Shown: positions 1-10,235 of the stretch, piece after piece
Numbering within the stretch: the first letter of the stretch is position 1
Layout of the letters: the number at the start of each line of letters is the position of its first letter
Made by a program: the position numbers and the translations under genes
NCBI GenBank assembly: GCA_002688775.1
Contig: NZDH01000004.1
Span: forward strand, 1 to 54,542
Reading direction: 5' to 3'
DNA length: 54,542 nt
Origin: Candidatus Woesearchaeota archaeon
GTDB taxonomy: Archaea; Nanobdellota; Nanobdellia; Woesearchaeales; GW2011-AR4
Notes under the pieces: model-generated
Told to the model about the DNA's origin: nothing
Database searches by the model: none
What the model saw: the letters and a program-made list of their open reading frames with translations, nothing else

Positions 1-2700
1 TTCTTACTTGGCTTATTAAAGATAAAATTAAACTCTAAGGAAGGAAATGCCGGTTATGGGATATTATTATTTTTAATTTCTGCTATATTTGCTGTAAAAC
101 TTGGAAATCAATGGATTTGGGATCAAGCTGTGTTAAGTCAGTTCCTCGGATACTTTTTTGGATCGGAAGGAATTCTGAATCCAAGCGGTCCAGAATACAG
201 ATTGTGGGTTTTTATTGGTAGTTTTACTATGCTTTCGTTCTTCTTTACAGGATTCTTATTAAAAGAAGGTGTTGGCGCTGGCGGTAAAAATTTCGTAAGT
301 TATGCTTTAGCTTTTGTAATGGCTTCTAACATGGCTAGTGAAGGTGCCACAATTGGAGCTGTTATAGTTCTTGGAGAAATTTTCTTTGTAATAATGATAT
401 CACAAGCTCTTTACAAAACATTTGGTGGTGGAAGCAGATGGGCCCTAGCTGGAGCAATAATTAGTGCAATAATACTAGTTGGCTGGGCATCTGCTGCTGT
501 TACTTTAAGCGCACCAGAATATAGAGGATACATAGGTGAGTTTGCATGTGCAACACCGCTCCTTGATTGTGAACAACTTGCAGGAGAAGTTGCTGTAACT
601 GCTGCCCCAGAGGTAGTTGGTGGGGCTTTTGAAACTATAAAATCATTTGCTAAATGGGGCTTCGGAATTATTATATTAATCATAGTTGCTGTTATTGGTA
701 TTTTTGTTTTCGGAGGTGAAACAGCTCAAAAAGCTGTAGGTTGGGGATCTGTTGGAATTGTTCTTTTAATACTAGGGACAATGTACTTAATCGGTGGACC
801 TACTTTCTTAACAATTGGTCTTTGGATGTTTGTACCTTTATTATTACTTTTCCTTCTGCTTTTTGCTATATTCGGTAGAGAAAGAGGCGATCAGAGATGG
901 AGTATGCTAAAGATTTATGGTTTCGGTCCATTTTTACTTGCCCTAAGAAAATCAAATTGGGAACCGATTAAAAAACTTTTAGAGCGTTTCCGCTCTTGGC
1001 ATAATCCTTTCATAAGCGATGCTTTACCATTAGCATTTAGACAAATGAGAGTTGAATTATTGGCCCTAATGAACTGGCAGACAAGATTGCATACATATTT
1101 TGGAAAACATGGATTGGTAAAAAAATCTCTAAAAAAGGTTGAAGCAATTGAAGATCATTTCAGGTCAACGCCAAGAACACATGAAGATTTAAGCTATGTT
1201 TTAGATATAGAGAGGTTGGGCGAAAAAGATAAACCTCAAGCAGAATTATTTGGCTGGTCAAAAAATATTGATTTAGTGGAAGATTTTTTCAAGGCAGTTA
1301 AACAACAAGTAGAAGATGAGCATGTTATTGAAAGATCTCAAGAGGACCAGTTAACAAGTTATAATAATCTGGTTAGGCCCAACTTCGTGAACAAATTAAG
1401 AGCAATGTCAAAATCATTTGAGCAATACCAGACAGATTGTAAAAAGATGGGATTAGTGCACGTCCTTAGAAGCATAAAAATTAGCATACTTGATCTTGTA
1501 ACCCTATTTGGAGTATTTAAACATTATTACAGATTTGCACATGAAGATTCAATTTTTGAGTTATGGGAATTCGACGATGACAGTCTTAACAAAAAGTATG
1601 AAGATGATAAAGTAGTTGTATGGGGATTAAGTACTGACAAGATGAAAAGAGTCGATGATTGGTCAGGAACTCTGCTATATGACCGTGAAAAAGAGTTATT
1701 ATTAGAAAAATTAAAAGCAAAAAAGAAAGATGAATGGTTAACTGAAGAAACTAATCGGCAGGTTGGTAGAGCATCTGTTAATAGATGGAATGAGGATTCA
1801 AAGGTCAGATATTCAAAAAAATTGACCCAAGCTCAAATAAGGCAATTAATATTAGATGCAAGAGCAGAAGTAGAACTACATAATCAAGAGATAACTTATG
1901 AAGCTGAAGCAGAACTTAAATCAAGAACTTCAAGACAAATAATCCGTGATAGAGTAGCAGTTAAAATGAGGGATGATACTTATGGAAGGGGAAGTCTAAG
2001 GAGGGATGATACTTATGGAAGGGGAAGTCTAAGGTTAGGTTTTGCCACAACCATATCGGATGGTCAATTGAGGCATGAAGTGAATATACATGGTTTTGTT
2101 CTAGAGGATATCCACAAAATAGAAGTAGACCATAATGAAAATCCATTAGGAGCAGGATTTCCTCCTAAAACGATTAGAAGAGTAAGAGTTGAAGACATAG
2201 AAGACCTGCCAGGAAAATTTAGATCTGCTGAATTAGAGAAATGGGGTTGGGTTTATAATATGATATCCACAGAATGGGACTTTTTCCTTGAAGACCTTAG
2301 ATATGGTGAATTTCATCCCAGCAGTAGAAATCATCGTAATTACACAGAGTATGTCTTAAGTAGGGGCTCTTTGGATTTCAGAGATCCAACAATACCAAGG
2401 TCACCTCCAAAAATGGCAGGTGAAAGCAGAGCTGCTTTTGATGTAGAAGCATTAGCATATTCAGGAAAGTATGTTTATTGGGGAAGAAGAAACTATTGGG
2501 ACAAAGAACCCGATGATGGAAATCCTTATCCTACTCTTTCAACAATTGCACTTTCCAGAATAATAACCTCAATTGCAAGATTGCAAGAAGGTCTAATCCA
2601 AAATACCGATGATTTCCTTAAATCCTGGGTGTATGATACTGGTGCTACAGACACACAATTTACCACTATATTAAAAAAAGAAGGTCCAGGTGCTGAATGA
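1..2700 (+). CDS. Large multi-TM membrane protein of unknown function, 5'-truncated by window edge
   Basis: Listed ORF starts at 130 (GTG), but the same frame is open back to base 1 (FLLGLLKIKLNSKEGNAGYG...). Many hydrophobic segments in the first ~270 aa, then a hydrophilic C-terminal region. Confidence 0.75.
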   Translation, partial: FLLGLLKIKLNSKEGNAGYGILLFLISAIFAVKLGNQWIWDQAVLSQFLGYFFGSEGILNPSGPEYRLWVFIGSFTMLSFFFTGFLLKEGVGAGGKNFVSYALAFVMASNMASEGATIGAVIVLGEIFFVIMISQALYKTFGGGSRWALAGAIISAIILVGWASAAVTLSAPEYRGYIGEFACATPLLDCEQLAGEVAVTAAPEVVGGAFETIKSFAKWGFGIIILIIVAVIGIFVFGGETAQKAVGWGSVGIVLLILGTMYLIGGPTFLTIGLWMFVPLLLLFLLLFAIFGRERGDQRWSMLKIYGFGPFLLALRKSNWEPIKKLLERFRSWHNPFISDALPLAFRQMRVELLALMNWQTRLHTYFGKHGLVKKSLKKVEAIEDHFRSTPRTHEDLSYVLDIERLGEKDKPQAELFGWSKNIDLVEDFFKAVKQQVEDEHVIERSQEDQLTSYNNLVRPNFVNKLRAMSKSFEQYQTDCKKMGLVHVLRSIKISILDLVTLFGVFKHYYRFAHEDSIFELWEFDDDSLNKKYEDDKVVVWGLSTDKMKRVDDWSGTLLYDREKELLLEKLKAKKKDEWLTEETNRQVGRASVNRWNEDSKVRYSKKLTQAQIRQLILDARAEVELHNQEITYEAEAELKSRTSRQIIRDRVAVKMRDDTYGRGSLRRDDTYGRGSLRLGFATTISDGQLRHEVNIHGFVLEDIHKIEVDHNENPLGAGFPPKTIRRVRVEDIEDLPGKFRSAELEKWGWVYNMISTEWDFFLEDLRYGEFHPSSRNHRNYTEYVLSRGSLDFRDPTIPRSPPKMAGESRAAFDVEALAYSGKYVYWGRRNYWDKEPDDGNPYPTLSTIALSRIITSIARLQEGLIQNTDDFLKSWVYDTGATDTQFTTILKKEGPGAE
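1968..2033 (+). repeat. Perfect 33-bp tandem duplication inside the CDS (RDDTYGRGSLR x2)
   Basis: gagggatgatacttatggaaggggaagtctaag occurs twice back-to-back with no mismatch. Confidence 0.97.
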
Positions 2701-4445
2701 CTGACCAATACAAAAATTTACAAGTAAAAAGGCGCAAAGGAATTGGTGGAGTAATTGGCAGTATTTTGGGTAGAAACATATCAAATAAAGATATAGAAAA
2801 AGATATAGAAAGAGTCCTCCAGTCTTTTGAACAATTATTAGGAACAAGATCAGAAGCATTAAAAAGACGTGATTCTAGAAGAATAGAGACTGCTAAGGCC
2901 TTACAAGATGAATCAACATTTATGGCAAGAAATCCAAATTTAGCTTTAGTTGGTTTTATTCAAAATACTTTAAGAATAAGCAATAGGAGTCCAGTAGTTT
3001 TCTTAAGAAATTTAAGAACTCAGGTACCTGTAATACGAAGATATCCTGGTGAATTATGCACATATATATTAAATGAATTGGCTGCAGCAGAAGCACAACT
3101 TGGAGAAACTGATTTTGGAGCATTAGCCAAACTTCATTCAGAGATAGAAAGCGGGAAAAGTGAAGAACACATAGTTGGATTGCTCAAAACACCTCCTGGC
3201 AGCATACAACTAGACAAAGAAATAGCAGGTATTAGAGATCGAAAGGTTCGAAATAAGATTAGAGCTGTAAGGGCTGCTTTAACTGATGATGAAGTAACTT
3301 ACTTGGAAAGATATCAAAAACAAGTCAGATCATGGCAACAAAGGGGAATTTCTCCACAAGATGCTATTAGAGAAACAAAAGTTTTCCTTAATGGAGGAGT
3401 GCCTGGCTACCTGGGCCTTTTATCACATTTTCACGATGAAGAATTAGAGGAAAGATTGAAATCAAATCCTGCTTTCTTAGCACTATTTAGGCATGAGTCA
3501 ATGCCAATATACTTAACGAGATTGAGAGATAAAGTAGCTACTTATGAGAGAGAAGGTGGTTGGGAAGATTTTGATGACTATTACAGAAATATTCCTAGAA
3601 TATCTAAAGTATTTATTGAGGAGTTCGGAAATACTAAAATCGCTGATTTACTAAAATGGGAGAAAAAACGTATAAGAGAAAATCCAAAAGCATGGGTGGA
3701 ATTTTTGGATAAAGAAATAAGGGAGGTTACCGCTCCAGGATATTTAGCTGAACATGTTATAGGACCATACATTTTTGCATTATATAGTATATTTGGGCAA
3801 AGAATTGCTGAATTAAAAGCTAGAAAGAAGCCTGAACTTGCTGATTTAAAAGATGCACTAGATTCATTTTTTGGTTTTTACAAAAAATTAGCTAGAAAAA
3901 TCATAAAAAAAGCAGCTTCAATGAGAAGGGATGCCAGGAGTGAATTAAAAAAATTAAGGAAGGCTTATGATATCTTAAACAATAGATGTACTGATGCTTT
4001 ATTTAATTTTTCAATGGCACAGATAAAAATTCTTCATCAAGATTTAAAAAATGAAATGTTAAGAAGAGCTAGAAATGCAAGAGACTTCGCTAGAGTTACA
4101 CAAAAATATATTGAAAAATTTAAACAGATTATGGGTTCTGATGTTGCTGCTGCTTCTGTTTCTCCATATAGAGGGGCAGCCCTTCTTTTCAGTGCAGAAA
4201 GATCTTATTGGGTAGCCCAGGGCATTACAGCAAATTTGCGATCAATAAGGTCCTTATTCAGTTGGGACAAAATGTCAAAAAAGATTGATGAACTCAACAC
4301 ATACTTGGTAATTGCTGAGAAAAGATTTGATGAACTTGATAAATTTATAAAAGAGAATTTACAGTTCCTGGCACCACAGCAATTAATAAAAGATCAAACA
4401 AGGAGGTTAGATATTCATGGCAGACCCGCAACCAGAACAGCCTAA
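2697..4445 (+). CDS. Unknown 582-aa charged, largely helical protein
   Basis: Long ORF; ATGA overlap with upstream gene. Confidence 0.75.
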   Translation: MTDQYKNLQVKRRKGIGGVIGSILGRNISNKDIEKDIERVLQSFEQLLGTRSEALKRRDSRRIETAKALQDESTFMARNPNLALVGFIQNTLRISNRSPVVFLRNLRTQVPVIRRYPGELCTYILNELAAAEAQLGETDFGALAKLHSEIESGKSEEHIVGLLKTPPGSIQLDKEIAGIRDRKVRNKIRAVRAALTDDEVTYLERYQKQVRSWQQRGISPQDAIRETKVFLNGGVPGYLGLLSHFHDEELEERLKSNPAFLALFRHESMPIYLTRLRDKVATYEREGGWEDFDDYYRNIPRISKVFIEEFGNTKIADLLKWEKKRIRENPKAWVEFLDKEIREVTAPGYLAEHVIGPYIFALYSIFGQRIAELKARKKPELADLKDALDSFFGFYKKLARKIIKKAASMRRDARSELKKLRKAYDILNNRCTDALFNFSMAQIKILHQDLKNEMLRRARNARDFARVTQKYIEKFKQIMGSDVAAASVSPYRGAALLFSAERSYWVAQGITANLRSIRSLFSWDKMSKKIDELNTYLVIAEKRFDELDKFIKENLQFLAPQQLIKDQTRRLDIHGRPATRTA

Positions 4446-6249
4446 AGAAAAAAAAGAATGGAAATGGCCTAGAAGATTAAAGAATCTGTTAGTTTTTAAT
4501 ATTAACAAGCTAGGTGTCAGTAGAAAAATTCAAAGCATGACAGGAACTCCTCTAACCTATGCAAGATATAAAGATCAGCCTATACTTGATCCACAACCTG
4601 TCAGTCAAGAGTTGATAAGAAGAAAGGATCTACTTACATTAAATGAGAGCCTTATGGTTGCAGTTAGTGAAGTGGAAAATAGATGGGAGGAAACAGACAA
4701 ACTTGTATTTGGGAGTAAAAAAACAGGTGCGGAAGGGTTTGAGGACGACTATAGGGCAGCTATGATCTTTCTTGATGGCACAACTAGTTTATGGGAATAT
4801 GCTCTTCATGAGGGTGAAAAATTTGAAGATGGTTTTGATGATGCAAAAGATCCAGATTGGAGAAGAATTAAAATTTTTGATAAAACTTATTGGTTTCCTG
4901 TCCCTCACAAATATAAAATAAGATATCCAATGGCAGGATTAAAAAGAGAATGGATTGTAGAGATAAGTCCATTTGGATATCGGGCAGCTAACCAATATAT
5001 CAAGAGATATCAAAGAATAGTTAAGGAAATATGTGATGATGCAAAAGAAAAATGGATTCACGACTATCCTGATAAAGAAGATAACATTAGGGAAAGACTT
5101 GATTATGTGCAAACACTTTTCGAGCGTTTAGCAGCTGAACTAATTGGAGATTATTGTGGTTATGATCCAAAGAATCCGCAACAAACAGCCTTGTACGATG
5201 CTCAATTTGAAGTTAAAATGCGTGGCTTTATGAAAGAGGCTTCTGAACTTTCTGGGAAAATACCAGGAAAAAAATCTCAGTTGTATGCAACAGAAAAAAA
5301 GCTAGGGCATGATGAAATTGATTATTATAGTAGTTATCAAGTTATAGAACCAATTATTTACGGTGAAAAAGAGAAAAGTGGCGAAGTAATAGATGATATA
5401 AGGAATCATGGATGGGTTACGAGGGATGGTGAACCTGGACCTGGACTTGACAAATTTAGTTATCCATTAGAGGTAGATTATGATGGAATAGTAATGCTGG
5501 ATAAACGAAATGGTGATCCAAATCCTAGACTTGTACCAAAACAATTCATAAAAGATATAGACCTTTTAGAGAGGGCACAATATGTGGCGAATTGGCATGA
5601 TACTTACAGAGATTCTCTTAGGGATGGCCGTTATCATAACAAAACTTTAACCGTCATGGATTATGTGCAAGCTAAAAATCCCTCAATATGGAATTTATGG
5701 CATATGATTAATGAGAAAAAATTAATTAAGGGCTGGATAAAGCCTGGTACTCCAGAAAGAAGATATCAGACTGAAATGAAGATGAACCTTACACACAGAG
5801 TGCCAAAAGTTGTTACTGCCGGTATTCCTGAAGTACCAAGTCCAATTACGTATCTTGTGAATTCAACTGATAAAAATCCTGCGTTTGATATGCGAGCTCT
5901 GCACAGGCCTTGGAAATATGCAGGCAGAAAATATTACTATGATACACCTGATGCATCAGCTCTTAGTAAGGATCCCCATATATCGTCTAGAGGAATTTCG
6001 ATGTATATAATTGAAAATGTAACAAGACAATACACTAGATGGAGTGAAGTTAATGCCACTTTAAACGAAATTGGTCTTACTTTTAGGGGCTTTGATTATG
6101 GGCCAAGGCCATGGGATATGTGGGGTAAAGAAGAAGCAATGCCATTACACCCATATGAATGGAGCGAAAAACTTATGGAAAGGATCAATCAACCTATGCC
6201 AGATGATTACGGTCCGCAAGACTATAAGGAAAAATACAAGCTGCCATGA
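4417..6249 (+). CDS. Unknown 610-aa protein; C-terminal region resembles the C-terminal region of the first ORF
   Basis: Long ORF overlapping previous gene by 29 nt. Confidence 0.75.
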   Translation: MADPQPEQPKEKKEWKWPRRLKNLLVFNINKLGVSRKIQSMTGTPLTYARYKDQPILDPQPVSQELIRRKDLLTLNESLMVAVSEVENRWEETDKLVFGSKKTGAEGFEDDYRAAMIFLDGTTSLWEYALHEGEKFEDGFDDAKDPDWRRIKIFDKTYWFPVPHKYKIRYPMAGLKREWIVEISPFGYRAANQYIKRYQRIVKEICDDAKEKWIHDYPDKEDNIRERLDYVQTLFERLAAELIGDYCGYDPKNPQQTALYDAQFEVKMRGFMKEASELSGKIPGKKSQLYATEKKLGHDEIDYYSSYQVIEPIIYGEKEKSGEVIDDIRNHGWVTRDGEPGPGLDKFSYPLEVDYDGIVMLDKRNGDPNPRLVPKQFIKDIDLLERAQYVANWHDTYRDSLRDGRYHNKTLTVMDYVQAKNPSIWNLWHMINEKKLIKGWIKPGTPERRYQTEMKMNLTHRVPKVVTAGIPEVPSPITYLVNSTDKNPAFDMRALHRPWKYAGRKYYYDTPDASALSKDPHISSRGISMYIIENVTRQYTRWSEVNATLNEIGLTFRGFDYGPRPWDMWGKEEAMPLHPYEWSEKLMERINQPMPDDYGPQDYKEKYKLP

Positions 6250-6303
6250 AAAATAGACACTTAGATAAATTTTTAAATTATGATATGTAAAATAATAACG
6301 TCA

Positions 6304-7101
6304 ATGACAAGCAAAAAAATTTCCTTCATCGGAACCGGAAAGATGGCAACAGCTTTGATTAGTTCTATTTACAATAAACAACTAGCAAAAACAATTATTG
6401 CAAGTGATAAAAACAATAAAAATCTAAACAATGTCAAAAAGAACTTTGGAATTAAAACAATCAAAGATAATAAAGAAGCAGTAAGAAATTCTGATGTTGT
6501 TTTTATTTGTGTAAAGCCGCAGGATTTTGATGAAGTTTTGCATGAAATAAAGAATGTAGTAAAAAACCAGCTGATTGTTTCAATTGCAGCTGGAATAAAA
6601 ACAAAACATATCGAATCGATATTAGGAAATAAGAGAATAATTAGAGTAATGCCCAACATTAATTGTTTAGTTGGGGAGATGGCAGCTGGTTTTTCCAAAG
6701 GAAAATTTGCAACTAAAAAAGATGTTGATTATGTTGAAAAACTGCTCAGCGCTTCTGGTTTAGCATACTTAGTAAAAGAAGATTTAATGGATGCATTATC
6801 TATAATTAGCGGCTGTGGACCAGGTTTCTTTGCTTATTTCATGAAATATTTGGCTGAAGCAGGTATAAAAGAAGGGCTACCTAAACAAATGGCTTATAAA
6901 CTAGCAGCGAAAACTGCTTTAGGTACAGGTAAGTTACTCTTAGAAAAAAACATGTCACCTGATGATTTAATTGCAATGGTGGCATCAAAAAAAGGGATAA
7001 CTTCAGAAGGACTTAAGGTTTTAAACAAGCATAAAGTAAACAAAATAATTCAAAAAACATCAGATGCTGCTTACAAAAGAAGCAAGGAACTTGGAAAATG
7101 A
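6304..7101 (+). CDS. proC: Pyrroline-5-carboxylate reductase
   Basis: MTSKKISFIGTGKMATALISS N-terminal Rossmann motif; VSIAAGIK, RVMPNINC and SGCGPGFFAYF motifs. ORF track starts at 6280; ATG at 6304 fits better. Confidence 0.93.
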   Translation: MTSKKISFIGTGKMATALISSIYNKQLAKTIIASDKNNKNLNNVKKNFGIKTIKDNKEAVRNSDVVFICVKPQDFDEVLHEIKNVVKNQLIVSIAAGIKTKHIESILGNKRIIRVMPNINCLVGEMAAGFSKGKFATKKDVDYVEKLLSASGLAYLVKEDLMDALSIISGCGPGFFAYFMKYLAEAGIKEGLPKQMAYKLAAKTALGTGKLLLEKNMSPDDLIAMVASKKGITSEGLKVLNKHKVNKIIQKTSDAAYKRSKELGK

Positions 7102-8381
7102 GCATAGAAAAACAAGCGCAGCTAGCGAAAGATGCATCTCTAAAACTGGCTGTTTTGTCAACAAAAGCAAAGAACAGGGCATTAAAAGCAATAGCTAAAG
7201 CTCTAAAAAATAATTCAAAGCTTATTCTGAATGCAAATAAAAGGGATGTAGAAGCTGCTAAAAAGGCAAAACTAAATTATGTATTAGTAAATCGATTGAT
7301 GTTGAACAAGCATAAAATAAATGAAATGATTGAAGAAGTGAAAAGTGTCACAAAACTAGAAGATCCTGTTGGAAAAGTTTTATCACAAATTGAATTAGAC
7401 AAAGGATTGAATCTCTACCAAGTTACGTGTCCAATTGGTGTAATCGGGATGATATTTGAATCAAGGCCAGATGTTGTTTCTCAAATAAGCGCTTTGTGTT
7501 TGAAATCAGGAAATTCTGTAATCCTGAAAGGCGGCTCTGAGGCAAAGAACTCAAACAGAATCTTGGTAAATATAATCTCGAGAGCTGCAGAGAGAAATGG
7601 AATTACAAAAGGTTCAATCCAGCTGATAGAGACAAGGGAACAAGTAACTCAGATGCTGAAGCTAGATGAATATGTCAGCTTAGTCATACCCAGAGGAAGC
7701 AATTCCTTTGTAAAATATGTGCAGGAACACACCAAAATACCTGTGCTGGGACATTCAGAAGGCATTTGCCACTTATTTATTGACAAAAATGCAAACTTAA
7801 GGAAGGCAATCGGCATAAGCTTTGATGCAAAATGCCAATACCCTGCTGTGTGCAATGCAATAGAAACTTTGCTCGTGCATAAAGATATTGCCAAAAAGTT
7901 TTTGCCAAAGGTAATAAAGAAATTAAAACAAGCAAAAGTTGAAATCAGGGGAGATGAGAAAACAAGAAAGATTGTGAAAGAAATCAGTAAAGCAGCTGAA
8001 AAAGACTGGTCAACTGAATATAATGACCTGATACTTTCAATCAAGGTAGTAAATGATCTGAACGAAGCGATAAATCACATAAACAGATATGGATCAGGAC
8101 ATACAGACGGGATTGTTACAGAAAATAAGCAGAATGCGAATATTTTCATGGATCTGGTTGATTCTTCGTCTGTAATGTGGAATGCTTCAACAAGGTTTGC
8201 AGACGGATTCAGATATGGAAAAGGCGCTGAAGTCGGGATAAGCACTTCGAAAATACACTCAAGAGGGCCTGTTGGTTTAGAAGGTTTAGTGATCTACAAG
8301 TACAAATTGATAGGCAAAGGGCAGATTGTAAAAAACTATTCCGGAAAGAATGCAAGGAAATTCAAGCATAAAGTAAAATGA
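7098..8381 (+). CDS. proA: Gamma-glutamyl phosphate reductase
   Basis: IGVIGMIFESRPDVVSQISALCLKSGNSVILKGGSEA; CNAIETLLVH; SSVMWNASTRFADGFRYGKGAEVGISTSKIHSRGPVGLEGL. Confidence 0.96.
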   Translation: MSIEKQAQLAKDASLKLAVLSTKAKNRALKAIAKALKNNSKLILNANKRDVEAAKKAKLNYVLVNRLMLNKHKINEMIEEVKSVTKLEDPVGKVLSQIELDKGLNLYQVTCPIGVIGMIFESRPDVVSQISALCLKSGNSVILKGGSEAKNSNRILVNIISRAAERNGITKGSIQLIETREQVTQMLKLDEYVSLVIPRGSNSFVKYVQEHTKIPVLGHSEGICHLFIDKNANLRKAIGISFDAKCQYPAVCNAIETLLVHKDIAKKFLPKVIKKLKQAKVEIRGDEKTRKIVKEISKAAEKDWSTEYNDLILSIKVVNDLNEAINHINRYGSGHTDGIVTENKQNANIFMDLVDSSSVMWNASTRFADGFRYGKGAEVGISTSKIHSRGPVGLEGLVIYKYKLIGKGQIVKNYSGKNARKFKHKVK

Positions 8382-9172
8382 AAAGAAACTTTAAATCAAG
8401 AAAATTAGTAATTAAAATAGGAACAAATACTTTGTCAGATAAAAGAGGATTGTTAGATGCCAAAGTGATGAAGAATATTGCCTCTCAGATCGCTAAGATC
8501 AGGAAGAACAGGCAGATCATATTAGTTACAAGCGGCGCAATAGGGGCTGGCATGAAGGAACTCAAAGTCAGGAAAAAACCTAAAGATATAGTCATGAAAC
8601 AAGTTTGTGCCGGTGTCGGGCAAAGCATACTTATGGCCAAGTATCATGACTTGTTCCAGAGATATGGCATCAAAATTGCGCAGATATTATTGACGCACGA
8701 TGTTTTCAAGAACAAAACAACATTCAAGAATTTGAGGAATAGCCTGAACAGATTGCTTAATCTGGGTGTTGTAACAATAATCAATGAAAATGACCCTATT
8801 TCTGTAGATGAGATCGGACCGGCTTTTCCAGCTGTCGGTGATAATGACCATATGTCTGCCTTAATTGCAACCAAACTTAAAGCTGATGCCTTGGTTATCC
8901 TGACAAACGTAAATGGACTGTATGATAAAGATCCAATCAACAAAGGCGCTGTCTTAGTCAGAGAAGTCAGGAAAATTGACAGGAAAATTGACAGGATGTG
9001 CGGAAAAGAAAGCCATTTGGGTGTCGGAGGCATGAAATCCAAAATCCAGGCTGCTAAAGAGACAACTAAAGCAGGTATCATAGTTGTTGTAGCTAATGGC
9101 AGGCATAAGGATGTCTTGCCTAGGATCCTTAATAATGAAGAAGTAGGGACTATTTTCTATCCGGGAAACTAG
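8378..9172 (+). CDS. proB: Glutamate 5-kinase, short form without PUA domain
   Basis: KIGTNTLS, VTSGAIGAGM, NENDPISVDE, GDNDHMSALIATKLKADALVILTNVNGLYDKDP, GVGGMKSKIQAA; 264 aa. Confidence 0.94.
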   Translation: MKRNFKSRKLVIKIGTNTLSDKRGLLDAKVMKNIASQIAKIRKNRQIILVTSGAIGAGMKELKVRKKPKDIVMKQVCAGVGQSILMAKYHDLFQRYGIKIAQILLTHDVFKNKTTFKNLRNSLNRLLNLGVVTIINENDPISVDEIGPAFPAVGDNDHMSALIATKLKADALVILTNVNGLYDKDPINKGAVLVREVRKIDRKIDRMCGKESHLGVGGMKSKIQAAKETTKAGIIVVVANGRHKDVLPRILNNEEVGTIFYPGN

Positions 9173-9220
9173 TATAATATCATAGAAACCTTTTTATACA
9201 AAAACACTGCAGATTTATGC

Positions 9221-10222
9221 ATGGTCATTGCAGCTTTTCCTTTCAAATATTATTGTATGTTGCCTGATTCTACTCTAACAACAAAAATCAGGGAAGAAAC
9301 CTGGAAATTAAAGGATCTTTATCCATTGTTAAAAACCACCAAACAAGAACTTAAAAAATTAACAAAGGAAATTAGGTCAAATATACACGCTGTAGTAAAG
9401 TTATATCCGGTAATTTCAAAATTGGCAACAGAAATCAGAATTTCAGTTAAAGAATTGAAATTCATAAATTTTTATGACAGCACCATACTATATCTTTATT
9501 ATAAGCTGTTAAATCATCTCCTTGAAGTATGCAAAAAAGAGCATGAAAGACTAAAGGAAGAATCAGAAAAAGCGCTTTTGGATGAAACAAATTTAAAAGG
9601 CAAAAAAGATCTTAAAAAAATAAGGAAAGATATTGAAAAGAAGATAAATGAATACAAAAAAGTAATCCGTGGATTGGATGTTGGAGAAAATGAACTGGTC
9701 AAAACCGGTGCAATCCTTGTCAACAAACTGAGAAAACTTAAGTGGAAGACAGAAAAACAGGCACAGCATGAGTTTTCATTCGGAAAACTTTCTTTTAGGG
9801 GAATTGAAAATCTTACTAGGAAAATTAAAGTTGGCGCTATCAGTGTTAAGAATGAAGTAACATCACAACAGATCGACTTGATGAAAAAAGTAAACCAAGG
9901 CCAAGTTGATCCAAAAGATATTGTGACACTTGCAAGACTTGTTGCAGAAGGGATTGAAAAAATCAGTGATAATGTGGCTTATTCGGCAAAACTTATTTCA
10001 AAATTTGAAAATGAAAAGAAAAAATTGCATAAATTAGTAGAAAAACTTAAAAAGATGATAAAAAAGAACAAGGAGATAAATAAAAAAACAGCAAAAAGGA
10101 TTATGGGGCCTTGGGATGAGGCAATTAGATACGAAGAAAGAGAAATCGACAAAGATCTGATGCAGATTTTCAGGAATATTTTTGTCGAATACAAGTATGT
10201 CGGAACAAGGCAACCAAAATAA
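9221..10222 (+). CDS. Coiled-coil protein, unknown
   Basis: Lys/Glu-rich heptad-like 333-aa ORF; ATG at 9257 is an alternative start. Confidence 0.6.
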   Translation: MVIAAFPFKYYCMLPDSTLTTKIREETWKLKDLYPLLKTTKQELKKLTKEIRSNIHAVVKLYPVISKLATEIRISVKELKFINFYDSTILYLYYKLLNHLLEVCKKEHERLKEESEKALLDETNLKGKKDLKKIRKDIEKKINEYKKVIRGLDVGENELVKTGAILVNKLRKLKWKTEKQAQHEFSFGKLSFRGIENLTRKIKVGAISVKNEVTSQQIDLMKKVNQGQVDPKDIVTLARLVAEGIEKISDNVAYSAKLISKFENEKKKLHKLVEKLKKMIKKNKEINKKTAKRIMGPWDEAIRYEEREIDKDLMQIFRNIFVEYKYVGTRQPK

Positions 10223-10235
10223 AAAAAGAGGGCAG

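Noticed and set aside
8966-8998. Short repeat aggaaaattgac x2 in proB (RKIDRKIDRM)
   Set aside because: Two very short units within a normal CDS; likely incidental.
8644-9081. 145-aa antisense ORF
   Set aside because: Entirely antisense to proB, no recognisable motif.
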